Shown in pieces: positions 1 to 8,247 of a stretch of DNA of 31,043 bases. Every line of letters starts with the position of its first letter. Within the stretch, counting starts at the first letter, position 1. Source of the stretch: a virus; the IMG/VR virus record IMGVR_UViG_3300048818_000230, positions 64,001-95,043 of that record. One strand, 5' to 3'. Position numbers and translations under genes: made by a program. Under the pieces are notes generated by a model that did no database searches, was not told where the DNA came from, and was given only the letters and a program-made list of their open reading frames with translations.

Positions 1-705
1 CGTCAGCGGGTAATTACCCGCGGGACGCCGATCCTCGATTTCACTGGGATCGCGTCAATTCGTAACGGTGTCTTCGACGCCAGCACGCTGGTGGCCGACA
101 GCTTCGGCCGTTTCACGCTCCTCAGCGGAACGATTCTCACCAAGTCCTCGACTGACCCGACCAAGGTCAAGGCGTATGCCGGTCTTGGTACGAACCTCGA
201 CGAGGCTCAGACGATCACGATCACCGGCACACCGACGGGCGGCACGTTCACGCTGACCTTCGGCGGCAAGACGACTGCGGGAATCACTTACGCGGCCACG
301 GCTACTCAGGTGCTTACCGCGCTCGAGCTGCTTTCCAGCATCGGGCAGGGCAACATGTCCGCAACGGGCGGTGCGCTTCCTGGCACCGCAGTCGTGGTCA
401 CGTTCATCAACGAGCTGGCCAATGAGGCCCAGGCGGCGATGACAGCCAGTGGTGCAGCCCTCACCGGCGGATCGGTGCCGGCAGTCGCGGTCACGCGCTC
501 CACCCCCGGCACGACCGGAGAAGCGATCTTCGGAATCTACGCCGGTCCCGACAAGGACTTCTTCGGGAATGCAACGGGAGACGACGAAGCCATCCCAGTC
601 CACAACGGCTACACGGTCTTCGACACGACGCTGATCCAGAACTGGGGTGAGTACGGAGAGCTCGTCATTCAGGCACTCCCGCTCTGCCAGTTCGTTGGCG
701 CGTGA
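1..705 (+). CDS. Head decoration protein with inserted Ig-like domain (5'-partial)
   Basis: The frame is open from the first base with no stop, so the gene enters from the left and its true start is outside the window; a GTG at 91 is internal and I do not take it as the start. The visible N-terminal part (TRGTPILDF, then LVADSFGRFTLLSGTILTK) and the C-terminal part (AIPVHNGYTVFDTTLIQNW, ending ALPLCQF) match what I know of actinophage head decoration proteins. The position directly before the capsid gene is that of lambda gpD. Between them, roughly codons 70-172, sits an Ig-like beta domain with the signature GTPTGGTFTLTF and TGGALPGTAVVVTF. The same domain recurs in the tail tube protein at 4403. 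Its likely role is to stabilise or decorate the capsid surface, with the Ig-like domain exposed. Its stop overlaps the upstream region of the capsid gene. Confidence 0.72.
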   Translation, partial: RQRVITRGTPILDFTGIASIRNGVFDASTLVADSFGRFTLLSGTILTKSSTDPTKVKAYAGLGTNLDEAQTITITGTPTGGTFTLTFGGKTTAGITYAATATQVLTALELLSSIGQGNMSATGGALPGTAVVVTFINELANEAQAAMTASGAALTGGSVPAVAVTRSTPGTTGEAIFGIYAGPDKDFFGNATGDDEAIPVHNGYTVFDTTLIQNWGEYGELVIQALPLCQFVGA

Positions 706-737
706 GAGGGCACGACATGAGCAAGGAGTCAACACCC

Positions 738-1916
738 ATGCAAGCCCCCACGAAGGCCGTTCTTGGCGAGAGCTTCTACGAGTGGCTCGTCACCCAGTAC
801 CGCCCGATTATGGGCGGCGATGCCAACCTCAACGTCTTCGACATCTTCGAGCAGGCGGGCTTCACGGATCTCGTGCGGCGTCGTCTCCAAACGATGTGGG
901 AGACGATCCCGGCGATGGGCGACCAGATCGCTCCGATCAAGACGGTCTACGACCGCACGATCGAGCGCGAGATCGCCGAAGTCGCGTCGTTCGGTGTTGC
1001 GCAGTTCCGCGCGCCGGATGCCACGCCGGCGATCTACAGTCCTCAGAACCGCTACACGCAGGAAGTCGTGTCGCTGCTGCTGATCGACGAGATGCAGCGC
1101 ATCGACGAGGATCTTCAGCTCAAGCTGACGTCGCCGACCCCAGACATCCGCGCTCGCGCGGGCGTCGACCTCGTCACCTCGGCGACGATCCTCCAGCTCC
1201 GCAACGAGAACCGCACGGAGCAGATGCGCTGGCTGGCTTTCACCGGCCAGAACATCATCGTGCAGTACCCGCACACCGGCCAGCAGGTCACCATCACCTA
1301 CAACTACACCGCTGGTCATCAACCGAGTGCCGCAGTCCCCTGGACGGATCGCAACAACTCGACGCCGATCGACGACATGATCGCGTGGCAGCGGATCATC
1401 GCCAACGACCTCGGTTACTACGGGTCGCGTTTCCACATGAACACGAATACGTGGCTGACGCTGCAGCGTTCCAACCAGGCGCGTGGTTACCTCACCCAGA
1501 CCGACCGGAATGTCTTCCTTCCGACAGCAGGTGATATCGGAGGGCTTCTGATGGGTTCGACTCCGTCCGACGCTCAGGGCGGCCGCATCGCCGAGGCGCC
1601 GACGATCATTGTTACCGATGCGGGCTTCCGCGACGTGACTGCTGGATACAACCGTGGTGCTTCAGCGATGACGAAGTATCTCGCCGATGGCATCGTGCTT
1701 GTCACCGCGCCGTACGTATTCGAGGGTGAGCCGATCGCTGACACGGCCGATGGAATGGTCGCAGTTCGTCAGGACTGGCAGCGTCTCGCTTGGCTGCAGG
1801 GAATGCAGTCCGAGATCATCCTCGACCACCACACCTACTTCTTCCGCCAGGCATCGGCGCGCTTCGTGCGCCTGCGCCGCCCGGAGGCGTTCCTCACCGC
1901 GACGGTGTTCTCGTAA
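738..1916 (+). CDS. Major capsid protein, lambda gpE-like family
   Basis: This 392-residue protein forms the head shell. The family call rests on overall pattern: an N-terminal helix region (SFYEWLVTQYRPIMGG), a central segment with VPWTDRNNSTPIDDMIAWQR, and a C-terminal part with VLVTAPYVFEGEP, which is typical of the phage major capsid protein E family. Length and position after a decoration protein also fit. The frame is open from a GTG at 702, with ATGs at 717 and 738. I chose 738 because AAGGAG lies 9 bases upstream, the best ribosome binding site of the three; 717 has only a GAGAGGG-like site, and 702 overlaps the preceding stop. The function is secure; the start could be 717. Confidence 0.9.
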   Translation: MQAPTKAVLGESFYEWLVTQYRPIMGGDANLNVFDIFEQAGFTDLVRRRLQTMWETIPAMGDQIAPIKTVYDRTIEREIAEVASFGVAQFRAPDATPAIYSPQNRYTQEVVSLLLIDEMQRIDEDLQLKLTSPTPDIRARAGVDLVTSATILQLRNENRTEQMRWLAFTGQNIIVQYPHTGQQVTITYNYTAGHQPSAAVPWTDRNNSTPIDDMIAWQRIIANDLGYYGSRFHMNTNTWLTLQRSNQARGYLTQTDRNVFLPTAGDIGGLLMGSTPSDAQGGRIAEAPTIIVTDAGFRDVTAGYNRGASAMTKYLADGIVLVTAPYVFEGEPIADTADGMVAVRQDWQRLAWLQGMQSEIILDHHTYFFRQASARFVRLRRPEAFLTATVFS

Positions 1917-1974
1917 GCCACGAAATAGGAGCTGATAGCCCTAATGTCCACACACACTTTGAGGAGCTGAGCAA

Positions 1975-2568
1975 ATGCCTTTCCTCATTTTGAAAACCGT
2001 CACGACGCAGAACGTCAACGGCGATACCTTCACACACGAGCCCGGAACTGTGGTCTCTGACTGGGAAGTCAGCGACTTCATCAAGGGCAAGATCAAGGAG
2101 GGCTCGGCGCACTATCGCGCGCATTTCGAGCCGCTCACTGACGAAGAAGCAAAGCACCATCGTGTGAAGGCGACCATCGCTGCTGGTCCTCGCTACAAGG
2201 ATGGCCAGGAGCTGACAGCGCCTTGGGATGACTATGTCGGTCTGCATCCCGAGGAGATCATCGAGCGTATGCGCGAATCCTCGAGCAGCACGGAGGTCAA
2301 TTCCATCAAGCAGTTCGAGCGCGCAGGGATGAACCGCGGGATGGTTGTGGACTTCACTGCTCCGGTTGAGCGCGAGCCGTTCGTTGGCTACGACGAGATG
2401 CATGTTCGAGAGGTGCTCTCGAAGCTCGCAATCCTCAGTGACCGTGATGTGCGGGACGTGGTCAACTACGAGCTGGCTCATCGCCGGCGTCCGGCCATTG
2501 TCCAGTACGAGCGCGAAGAGGTCGAGGGGCCTGAGCCGGTTGAGGATGAGGTTCCAGCGGCGGTCTGA
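1975..2568 (+). CDS. Putative head-tail joining protein with tandem helical repeat
   Basis: 197 residues; GAGGAG lies 8 bases before the ATG. Residues 1-60 form a small beta-like domain (MPFLILKTVT, EPGTVVSDWE, HFEPLTDEEA) often seen just after the capsid gene in actinophages. Residues 82-132 and 134-184 are two diverged copies of one unit of about 50 residues: APWDDYVGLHPEEIIERM with IKQFERAGMNRGMVV, then EPFVGYDEMHVREVLSKL with VVNYELAHRRRPAIV. The aligned features are P-aromatic, xxY, a helix, and a ExxxxRxxxV-type second helix. This looks like an actinobacterial PWxGYDxM helical repeat. The C-terminus is acidic. The stop overlaps the next start (TGATG), implying translational coupling. 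The role in head completion is inferred from position only. Confidence 0.6.
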   Translation: MPFLILKTVTTQNVNGDTFTHEPGTVVSDWEVSDFIKGKIKEGSAHYRAHFEPLTDEEAKHHRVKATIAAGPRYKDGQELTAPWDDYVGLHPEEIIERMRESSSSTEVNSIKQFERAGMNRGMVVDFTAPVEREPFVGYDEMHVREVLSKLAILSDRDVRDVVNYELAHRRRPAIVQYEREEVEGPEPVEDEVPAAV

Positions 2569-3470
2569 TGGCAATTCTCGGACGAAAGCCAGCAGTCGCT
2601 GAGGATACGCGTGACCCGGTCACCATGGTGCTCGGGCTCACGCAGCCTTCGCTCTACGACGTTGTCACACAGGACGACGGAAGCGCGTTCGATTCGACGT
2701 ATGCCACTTCGGTAGTGACCTTTTCGATGCGTCCGCTGCTCTCGCGCACGCCAGTGCTCGAGTCAGTGGCGGCACGCGTCGTCAATCCCCCGCTCGGCGA
2801 CGACGGCTTCAACATCGCCTACGACTGGGCGTCTGGCGATACGGCCATCGAAGGACCGTACATGTGCTGGTGGGGGATCGATCTGCCGAGCTCGCACTAC
2901 CAGGAGACCAGCGAGTTTCCGCTCGTCATCTCCGATCACGGACCTGGGTACGGCACTCAGATCGGTCCAGTCGTCGATGGGATTGGCCAGTACATGCCGA
3001 TCACCTTCGATGCGCTGCGTAGCGATTACGCTTTCGGCGATCACTTCTTCCAGCGCTTTGCCGACCGTGCCAAGCGAGAGACGCTCGGTTACGTAGACAC
3101 ATCTGATCTAGAGAGCCAGTACGACCCGCAGCTCCTCGATTACCTCTCGAAGCTCGCCGCAAAGCATCTGATCGTTCCCGCGAAGGACTACTGGATGCGC
3201 CAATGGCGCACGCGCACGACGCAGAGCCCAGTGGAGGTCTCGGCCTACCCCGACGCCATCGCCACGCTCGATCAGCTCCACGCGCGTCTGTGTAAAGAGC
3301 TGCCGAGCGATCTACGTCAGCTTCGCTTCTACATCCCCAGTCTTCCAGTGGCGAAGGTCATGGCGGTGCCGATGTCATCGCTCGAGCAACGGCGTCATCG
3401 CACGCTGGATCCAGATCGCACGCCGCGGCCGGCTGTTGGTGGTCCTGAGTGGGGGATGTTCTTCCCGTGA
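2568..3470 (+). CDS. Putative head-tail connector protein with BppU-N-like domain
   Basis: 300 residues. The start ATG shares bases with the previous stop, and there is no strong ribosome binding site, so coupling is likely. Residues about 48-125 (VVTFSMRPLLSRTPVLESV, then FNIAYDWASGDTAIEGPYMC, then TSEFPLVISDHGPG) have the layout of the Ig-like N-terminal domain of BppU-type baseplate proteins: a polymer-property beta strand, YxWxxGDTxxxGxYxxxW, then a closing P strand. The second half (LLDYLSKLAAKHLIVPAKDYWM) is helical and resembles head-tail adaptor segments. Position between capsid and tail tube genes argues for the head-tail interface rather than the baseplate. The last four bases overlap the next gene (GTGA). 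Confidence 0.5.
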   Translation: MAILGRKPAVAEDTRDPVTMVLGLTQPSLYDVVTQDDGSAFDSTYATSVVTFSMRPLLSRTPVLESVAARVVNPPLGDDGFNIAYDWASGDTAIEGPYMCWWGIDLPSSHYQETSEFPLVISDHGPGYGTQIGPVVDGIGQYMPITFDALRSDYAFGDHFFQRFADRAKRETLGYVDTSDLESQYDPQLLDYLSKLAAKHLIVPAKDYWMRQWRTRTTQSPVEVSAYPDAIATLDQLHARLCKELPSDLRQLRFYIPSLPVAKVMAVPMSSLEQRRHRTLDPDRTPRPAVGGPEWGMFFP

Positions 3471-4111
3471 ACACGGTCATGAACCCGTGGCGCACCGTCG
3501 ATCGGCCGGCAATCGGCTGGGACGACTCGAGCGAGCTGATCCAGCGCGCTGCCGCGCTGCAGATCATCGACAATCTTCCGGCGCAGATCACGATTCAGCA
3601 GACGCTCTGGGAAGCGCGCGATCAGGACTGGGCCACAGACACCAATCGTCCGATGGCGTCGACGACGATCAAGTCGGTGAATCCGCGCAGCGTCTACCTT
3701 GGTCATCGCCTTGATCTGCAGGTTGCGCCGAACGACACGCTTCCTGCGATCACGGTGCGCTGTCTCGATTCGGCTCCTTCAGAGGATCGAGTACAGCCAG
3801 ACCAGTACGACTCACTCGAGCTCGTACTGATCGTCGAGGTCTGGGTCAGTAGCGGGCCGTTCGACGATCCGGTCGCCAATCAGAGCGACCAGGATCAGAT
3901 CGATCGCCAGCTTCATCGTCTAACTGCAGCGGTCCGCGGATGTATCAACGCTGACCGTTCTCTCGGCTCGACGACGATGGGAATTCAGCGGCCACCTCGT
4001 AGCCGTTCTTCACTGCCTTTCGTGCGCAAGAGCGACGCTACCAACGTCGGCAAGAAGTTCCTCGTGCAAGCGACGGAACTCACCTATTCCGTCACCTCAC
4101 TCGTCTTCTAG
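3467..4111 (+). CDS. Tail terminator / tail completion-like protein
   Basis: 214 residues from the GTG at 3467, which overlaps the previous stop as GTGA and has GGGGGA ten bases upstream; the same frame also offers GTG 3449 and ATG 3479. The middle and C-terminal parts have the pattern of small tail-terminator proteins: a beta strand (YDSLELVLIVEVWV), a charged linker, a helix (IDRQLHRLTAAVRGCINADRSLG) and a final beta strand (FLVQATELTYSVTSLVF). Its position two genes before the tail tube gene also fits. The family normally caps the tail tube at the head end and stops tube polymerisation. Function is by pattern and position; a head-tail stopper is the main alternative. Confidence 0.55.
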   Translation: MNTVMNPWRTVDRPAIGWDDSSELIQRAAALQIIDNLPAQITIQQTLWEARDQDWATDTNRPMASTTIKSVNPRSVYLGHRLDLQVAPNDTLPAITVRCLDSAPSEDRVQPDQYDSLELVLIVEVWVSSGPFDDPVANQSDQDQIDRQLHRLTAAVRGCINADRSLGSTTMGIQRPPRSRSSLPFVRKSDATNVGKKFLVQATELTYSVTSLVF

Positions 4112-4119
4112 GAGGACAA

Positions 4120-4383
4120 ATGCCGCTTGTCAAATACATCTCCAATCCTTCGCCAGAAGACCAGACGAACGAAGTCAAGCTCTCTGGTGGTCGCTCGCTT
4201 GTTCGTGGTGGCGAAGCACTCGAGCTGAGCGCAGAAGAGCTCTACGCGATCGCTTCCAACGGATACCAGCTTGAGGTGGTCGACGGCTCTCCTGCGCCGG
4301 CGCCCGAAGTGAGTCCGTCCCCACCGACGCAGTCGTTCGGCGCGTCGCCGACATCAACCCCGTCCGCGTCTCCGGGCGCCTGA
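4120..4383 (+). CDS. Small protein with Pro/Ser-rich tail, upstream of tail tube gene
   Basis: 87 residues with a strong AGGAGG site four bases before the ATG, so it is probably well translated. Residues 1-56 look like a small beta domain (LVKYISNPSPEDQT, LVRGGEALELSAEELYAIA, NGYQLEVVDG). Residues 57-87 are a low-complexity tail made almost only of Pro, Ser, Ala and Thr. I do not recognise a family with confidence. Location between the terminator-like and tube genes suggests a head-tail joining or minor virion component. Confidence 0.6.
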   Translation: MPLVKYISNPSPEDQTNEVKLSGGRSLVRGGEALELSAEELYAIASNGYQLEVVDGSPAPAPEVSPSPPTQSFGASPTSTPSASPGA

Positions 4384-4402
4384 ACAGAAGGAGAGCTAGC
4401 AC

Positions 4403-5359
4403 ATGTCTGGCTTCCAGAGAGTCAATCCCCTCGGCGACGCGGTCATTCGTGGCCCTGCTCGTCTGCTCGTTGCCCCGATCACGCAGGCTTTCCCGGCCAG
4501 CATCGAGGCGATCATCAACACTGCTGCGACGTCAGGTTCCTATGTTGCCGACGTGCAGACCCTCATCACTACCGGCACTCCCACGGGAGGCACCTTCACG
4601 GTTTCCTTCCTGAGCGTGCTAAGTGCTCCGATCGTCTACAACGCTGCTGCGTCTGCAGTCCAGACGGCGCTCAATGCGCTGCCTGGCATCGCAACGGCTG
4701 GTGGCGTGGTTTGTACCGGAGGCCCGCTCCCCACTCCTGTGGTGGTCACATTCACCGCTCTGGGTATCCAGCCACTCATCCTGACCCAGTCGACTGCTTT
4801 GACTGGCGGCACGACGCCGCTTGCTAGCGTCGCGCATACAACGCCTGGCATCGGCCAGTGGGACGCGATGGCTGGATGGTCCGAACTCGGATCGACGAAA
4901 TCCGGTGTTCAGGTTACCCGCAACAACACCGAGTCGCTGCTCGACGTCGATCAGATCCTGGGCGCGTTGATGGCGATCCCGGACGAGTGGGAGATGACGG
5001 TCGCGACGCAGTTCGCTGAAACGACACTGGAGAACATCCAGCTCGCTTGGGAAGGCGCTGCAATCTACACTGACGTGACCGAGACGCCGAACGAGCGACA
5101 TCTGCCGGTCGGTGCTCCGCTGTCATACGCCGCACGGCGTCTGGCGGTTCTGCATCAGAAGCTCATCGGAACCTCAGCCGGGCGTATCCGCGCGGTATGT
5201 CTGCGCAATGTCACGCGCTCGCCGGCGAACTCGAGCTTCGATTTCCAGAAGACGGGGAATCAGCAGACGATCGCTCACGCGTTCCGTGCGTTCGCTGACT
5301 TCTCTGTCGCCGATCCGGCGGCTCGTTTCGGCGAGATCATAGAGCAACTCGCGTTCTGA
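4403..5359 (+). CDS. Major tail tube protein with inserted Ig-like domain
   Basis: 318 residues; AAGGAG lies 9 bases before the ATG. The tube fold is indicated by GWSELGSTKSGVQVTRN, then DQILGALMAIPDEWEMTVA and QFAETTLENIQLAW, a pattern shared by siphophage tail tube proteins (a G-x-T-x-x-G-V strand, an acidic Q-G-x-V stretch, then a helix of the type E-T-x-L-E-N). Near the N-terminus, residues 50-150, sits an Ig-like domain (TTGTPTGGTFTVSF, TGGPLPTPVVVTF, TALTGGTTP) clearly related to the one in the decoration protein at the window start. If the tube polymerises as in relatives, this domain would be repeated all along the outside of the tail. A terminator-like hairpin follows the stop. Confidence 0.83.
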   Translation: MSGFQRVNPLGDAVIRGPARLLVAPITQAFPASIEAIINTAATSGSYVADVQTLITTGTPTGGTFTVSFLSVLSAPIVYNAAASAVQTALNALPGIATAGGVVCTGGPLPTPVVVTFTALGIQPLILTQSTALTGGTTPLASVAHTTPGIGQWDAMAGWSELGSTKSGVQVTRNNTESLLDVDQILGALMAIPDEWEMTVATQFAETTLENIQLAWEGAAIYTDVTETPNERHLPVGAPLSYAARRLAVLHQKLIGTSAGRIRAVCLRNVTRSPANSSFDFQKTGNQQTIAHAFRAFADFSVADPAARFGEIIEQLAF

Positions 5360-5376
5360 AAAACAGCTTCCGTGAC

Positions 5377-5415
5377 AAAAGGCGGCGGCTCCGTTCTTGG
5401 CGTCGTCGCTTTTTT
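5377..5415 (+). terminator. Probable rho-independent terminator after tail tube gene
   Basis: After the tail tube stop, AAAAG-bulged G-CGGCGGC can pair with GTCGTCG-C-TTTT across a 12-base loop. The stem has five GC and two GU pairs in its core, extended by a GC pair and AT pairs, and ends in a run of six T. That is the form of an intrinsic terminator. It would separate abundant head/tube transcripts from the fibre genes, with read-through serving the rest. Confidence 0.55.
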
Positions 5416-5438
5416 CACAGAGAACCGAAGAATGAGCT

Positions 5439-8219
5439 ATGACCGTTGAGCTGATCGCAAATAGTCCGACCCTCGGATACGCGTCGCCGATCACAACTCT
5501 TGCTGCGCCGATTACTACCGCGCCAGCATCTGGAACCGTCGAAACATGCACGACAAATGCTGCGGCTCCGCCTGCTCTACAAGGCGGTCAGTTCCGCATC
5601 ACGCTGGTAGACGTCGCATCGTCAGCTCGAGAGATCATTCTCGTCACGGCGGGCCAAAACGGCACTACTTGGACGATTACGCGCGGTGTAGAAGGATCGA
5701 CGACAGTAACGCATCCCACTGGCGCAGCCATCTACCACATTTGGACTGCTGCCGGTCTGGCGACTGCGTTTGATGCATCTGGATCTGCTGCGCTCGCCGC
5801 ACAACGTTTGAACAACCTCTCCGATCTCGCTGATGCGGGTACGGCGCGGCTGAACATCCACATCGCGGAGCTCGCGGTCTGCCAGGTCGCCGCCACAGCG
5901 AATGTCACGCTCTCCGGGCTGCAGACGATCGACGGGTACACGACGCTTGCTAGCGATCTGGTGCTGTGCGCCGGGCAGACGACCGGCTCGCAAAACGGTC
6001 CGTGGCTCGCAGCGTCGGGAGCGTGGACGCGCCCGCACGAGTACGCGTCTGCCGCGTCGATCGTTGCGGGCCGCACGGTCTCCGTGGTCAACGGCACCGT
6101 CAACGGACCATCGCGGTGGATTTTGAAGACGGCTGGCACGGTGACGGTCGATACGACCGCGACGGTGTGGGGTCTTGATCTGCCGCCTTCGGTGGTAACC
6201 GACAGTCAGCTCACGGTCTACCCCTACCCCGGGATCTACGTGAGTCTCAACGCGGCGGTCACTGCTGCGAACGCGGGCGGCGGAGGCATCGTGCGGCTCC
6301 CAGCGGGCGCGACCCCGGTTGGGCCGAAGCTCACGATGCTGTCCGGCGTCACCATCGAAGGCCCCGATCTTGAGTGGTCGGTGACATCGAATGTTCCGAT
6401 GGCATGGCTTGTCGGGGACAGCAGCACAACCGACCCGATCGTGGAGTTCCCGACGACGTGCGTGCGATCGGGCCTGCGCAACATCGGAGTGCTCGGCACC
6501 GGCACCAACCGCCAGGGCGTCGTGCTCGACTTCTCCTCGACGGTTCGCGGCGGCAACAGGCTGCGCAACGTCGAGGTTTACGGGTGCGGCAGCGTCAGCA
6601 ACCCCGCCGTCTATGTCGGGCAGCTCGAAACGCGAATGTGTGACCTGTTCGTCTACTACTCGGTCGGCGACGGCCTCATCGTCGATGCCCCTGACTGCCA
6701 GCTCGACACCTTCCTTTGCGGCTTCAACGGCGGCAACGGCATCGTCACCACCGCGAACAGCGGGGTGCTGCGCGGCGCGACGTGGGACGTGTTCGACAAC
6801 GGCCTCGATGGCATCGTGCTCAACGGCGCCCCGCATCGCCTGACCAGCATCGAGTCGAACAACAACCAGCAGCGCGGCGTGAACTTCCATGCAGTGCAGG
6901 GTGCGGTCCTGACGCTGGTCGGCATCCAGAACAACTCGCGCGCCGGGGCTGGCCTGTACGCCGATGTGGAGTTCACGCACCCGACCACTGGCAACATTGG
7001 ATGTTCGATCGTCGGCGGCACGATCGGCACGTCGGACGGCCTGGAAGCATTCGCTGTCGCGACATCCGAAGCCGTGTTCTCGCACCCCGAGCTGATCGGA
7101 ATCTGGTTCTTCGGCACGTTCCCCGGCGGCTCCGGACCCTCAGGCATCCTGTCGGGCGTCACCGCGTTCAACTCGCGCGGTTGCTACGGCCTCCCGGATC
7201 TCGTGGTCTCCACGTCTGGTGGCAACGCCGGGATGCGGTTCCGCGCGAACACCGGGGCCGGGGATCAGATCAGTTTCACGACTAGCGCCGGTGCCGCGCA
7301 GGCGGGTATAAAGAACAGCGGCGCGCTCTATCTGCCGGTCGTGGCCCAGACACTCGCAGCCCCGGGTGCGGTCACGATCGACGCGTCCGCCAGCAACATC
7401 GCAGCCGTGACGCTGGGCGCCAACGCATCATCCAGTTCGATCACGAACCCGACGACCGGCCAGTTCCTGACGATCGAATGGATTCAGGACGGCACCGGGG
7501 GACGCACATACGTATGGCCTGCCAACGTCGTGTTCGCGGGGGCGTCAACCCCGATAGCGAGCGTCGCGGCTAATGCGCGTGACTCGGTCACGTTCCGCTA
7601 CGACGGCACGAACTGGCAGGAAGTCGCATCCGCCGCCTTTGATGCGCGGTATGCCCCGGCGTCGAACTCTCTGCTCGTTGGCGCGACGCGCGAGTCGGTG
7701 CCACGACAGGTAGCCGGGCAGGCGATCACGACCGTTGGCACGATTTTCTATGCGTCTCCGATCGCGTTCTTCCCCGGCGACGTGATCGCCAACCTGCACT
7801 TCTTCAACAGCGGCACCGCACTGACCAACGGATCGAGCGCTTCACACCTCTGGGCGGCCGTCTACACGCTCTCCGGGACCACGCTGACGCTGGTTCTGCA
7901 ATCGACGGATAACGCGGCAGCGACTTGGGCGCTCAAGACGTGGCTGAAATGCGTGCTCACCGCGCCGATCGTCGTCTCCGTGCCGATCGTCTACTACTGC
8001 GGCCTGTTCGTTGCCGCCGGTACGGGCGGCAGCCCGGTCCAGCCGACCGCTGTCGCGGACGGCTCGTTTTCGTCGGTGGAAATGTTCTCAGCGCAGGCGA
8101 ATCAGCCAGCGGGAATGCTGCCGGTGGCGGTCGCGGCGACGGTCACGCCCGGAGCGACCGCTCCAGGGTCGGTGGCGGCTAGCGCGATCATCGACGGCAT
8201 CTACGTCGCCACTTCCTAG
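5439..8219 (+). CDS. Tail fibre/spike protein 1, beta-helix type
   Basis: 926 residues. Residues 1-107 are an N-terminal domain shared with the next fibre (about 77 of the first 100 residues identical by eye), presumably the virion anchor. Residues 122-135 (RLNNLSDLADAGTA) are a typical fibre linker. Residues 150-245 (VTLSGLQTIDGY, QNGPWLAASGAWTR) form a domain common in phage fibres. Residues about 255-590 have the Gly/Asn-rich strand repeats of a pectate-lyase-like right-handed beta-helix (GGGGIVRLPAG, GVTIEGPDLEW, SVGDGLIVDAPDC, NGLDGIVLNGAPHRL). Residues 640-732 are a known fibre beta domain (TIDASASNIAAVTLGAN, IQDGTGGRTYVWPANVVF, YDGTNWQEV). Residues 745-926 look like a C-terminal jelly-roll receptor-binding domain. 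Host binding or polysaccharide cleavage is likely; I cannot assign catalytic residues. No strong ribosome binding site is visible. Confidence 0.78.
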   Translation: MTVELIANSPTLGYASPITTLAAPITTAPASGTVETCTTNAAAPPALQGGQFRITLVDVASSAREIILVTAGQNGTTWTITRGVEGSTTVTHPTGAAIYHIWTAAGLATAFDASGSAALAAQRLNNLSDLADAGTARLNIHIAELAVCQVAATANVTLSGLQTIDGYTTLASDLVLCAGQTTGSQNGPWLAASGAWTRPHEYASAASIVAGRTVSVVNGTVNGPSRWILKTAGTVTVDTTATVWGLDLPPSVVTDSQLTVYPYPGIYVSLNAAVTAANAGGGGIVRLPAGATPVGPKLTMLSGVTIEGPDLEWSVTSNVPMAWLVGDSSTTDPIVEFPTTCVRSGLRNIGVLGTGTNRQGVVLDFSSTVRGGNRLRNVEVYGCGSVSNPAVYVGQLETRMCDLFVYYSVGDGLIVDAPDCQLDTFLCGFNGGNGIVTTANSGVLRGATWDVFDNGLDGIVLNGAPHRLTSIESNNNQQRGVNFHAVQGAVLTLVGIQNNSRAGAGLYADVEFTHPTTGNIGCSIVGGTIGTSDGLEAFAVATSEAVFSHPELIGIWFFGTFPGGSGPSGILSGVTAFNSRGCYGLPDLVVSTSGGNAGMRFRANTGAGDQISFTTSAGAAQAGIKNSGALYLPVVAQTLAAPGAVTIDASASNIAAVTLGANASSSSITNPTTGQFLTIEWIQDGTGGRTYVWPANVVFAGASTPIASVAANARDSVTFRYDGTNWQEVASAAFDARYAPASNSLLVGATRESVPRQVAGQAITTVGTIFYASPIAFFPGDVIANLHFFNSGTALTNGSSASHLWAAVYTLSGTTLTLVLQSTDNAAATWALKTWLKCVLTAPIVVSVPIVYYCGLFVAAGTGGSPVQPTAVADGSFSSVEMFSAQANQPAGMLPVAVAATVTPGATAPGSVAASAIIDGIYVATS

Positions 8220-8247
8220 CTCTACCGCTTTTGGCGAGAAGCACTAA

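Noticed and set aside
91-705. GTG at 91 as the start of the first gene
   Set aside because: The frame is open to base 1 and the upstream residues (TRGTPILDF, NGVFDASTL) continue the decoration protein family pattern, so the gene is truncated by the window edge.
1944-1970. Eight-codon frame MSTHTLRS before the gene at 1975
   Set aside because: AGGAG is 11 bases away, the product is too short to judge, and the true start at 1975 has its own ideal site.
5622-7085. Long minus-strand open frame (487 codons) opposite fibre 1, and similar ones opposite the capsid and fibre 2 genes
   Set aside because: Composition is Arg/His/Asp-rich with no recognisable domain, no ribosome binding site context and a well-supported + strand gene on the other strand; typical antisense shadow in GC-rich DNA.
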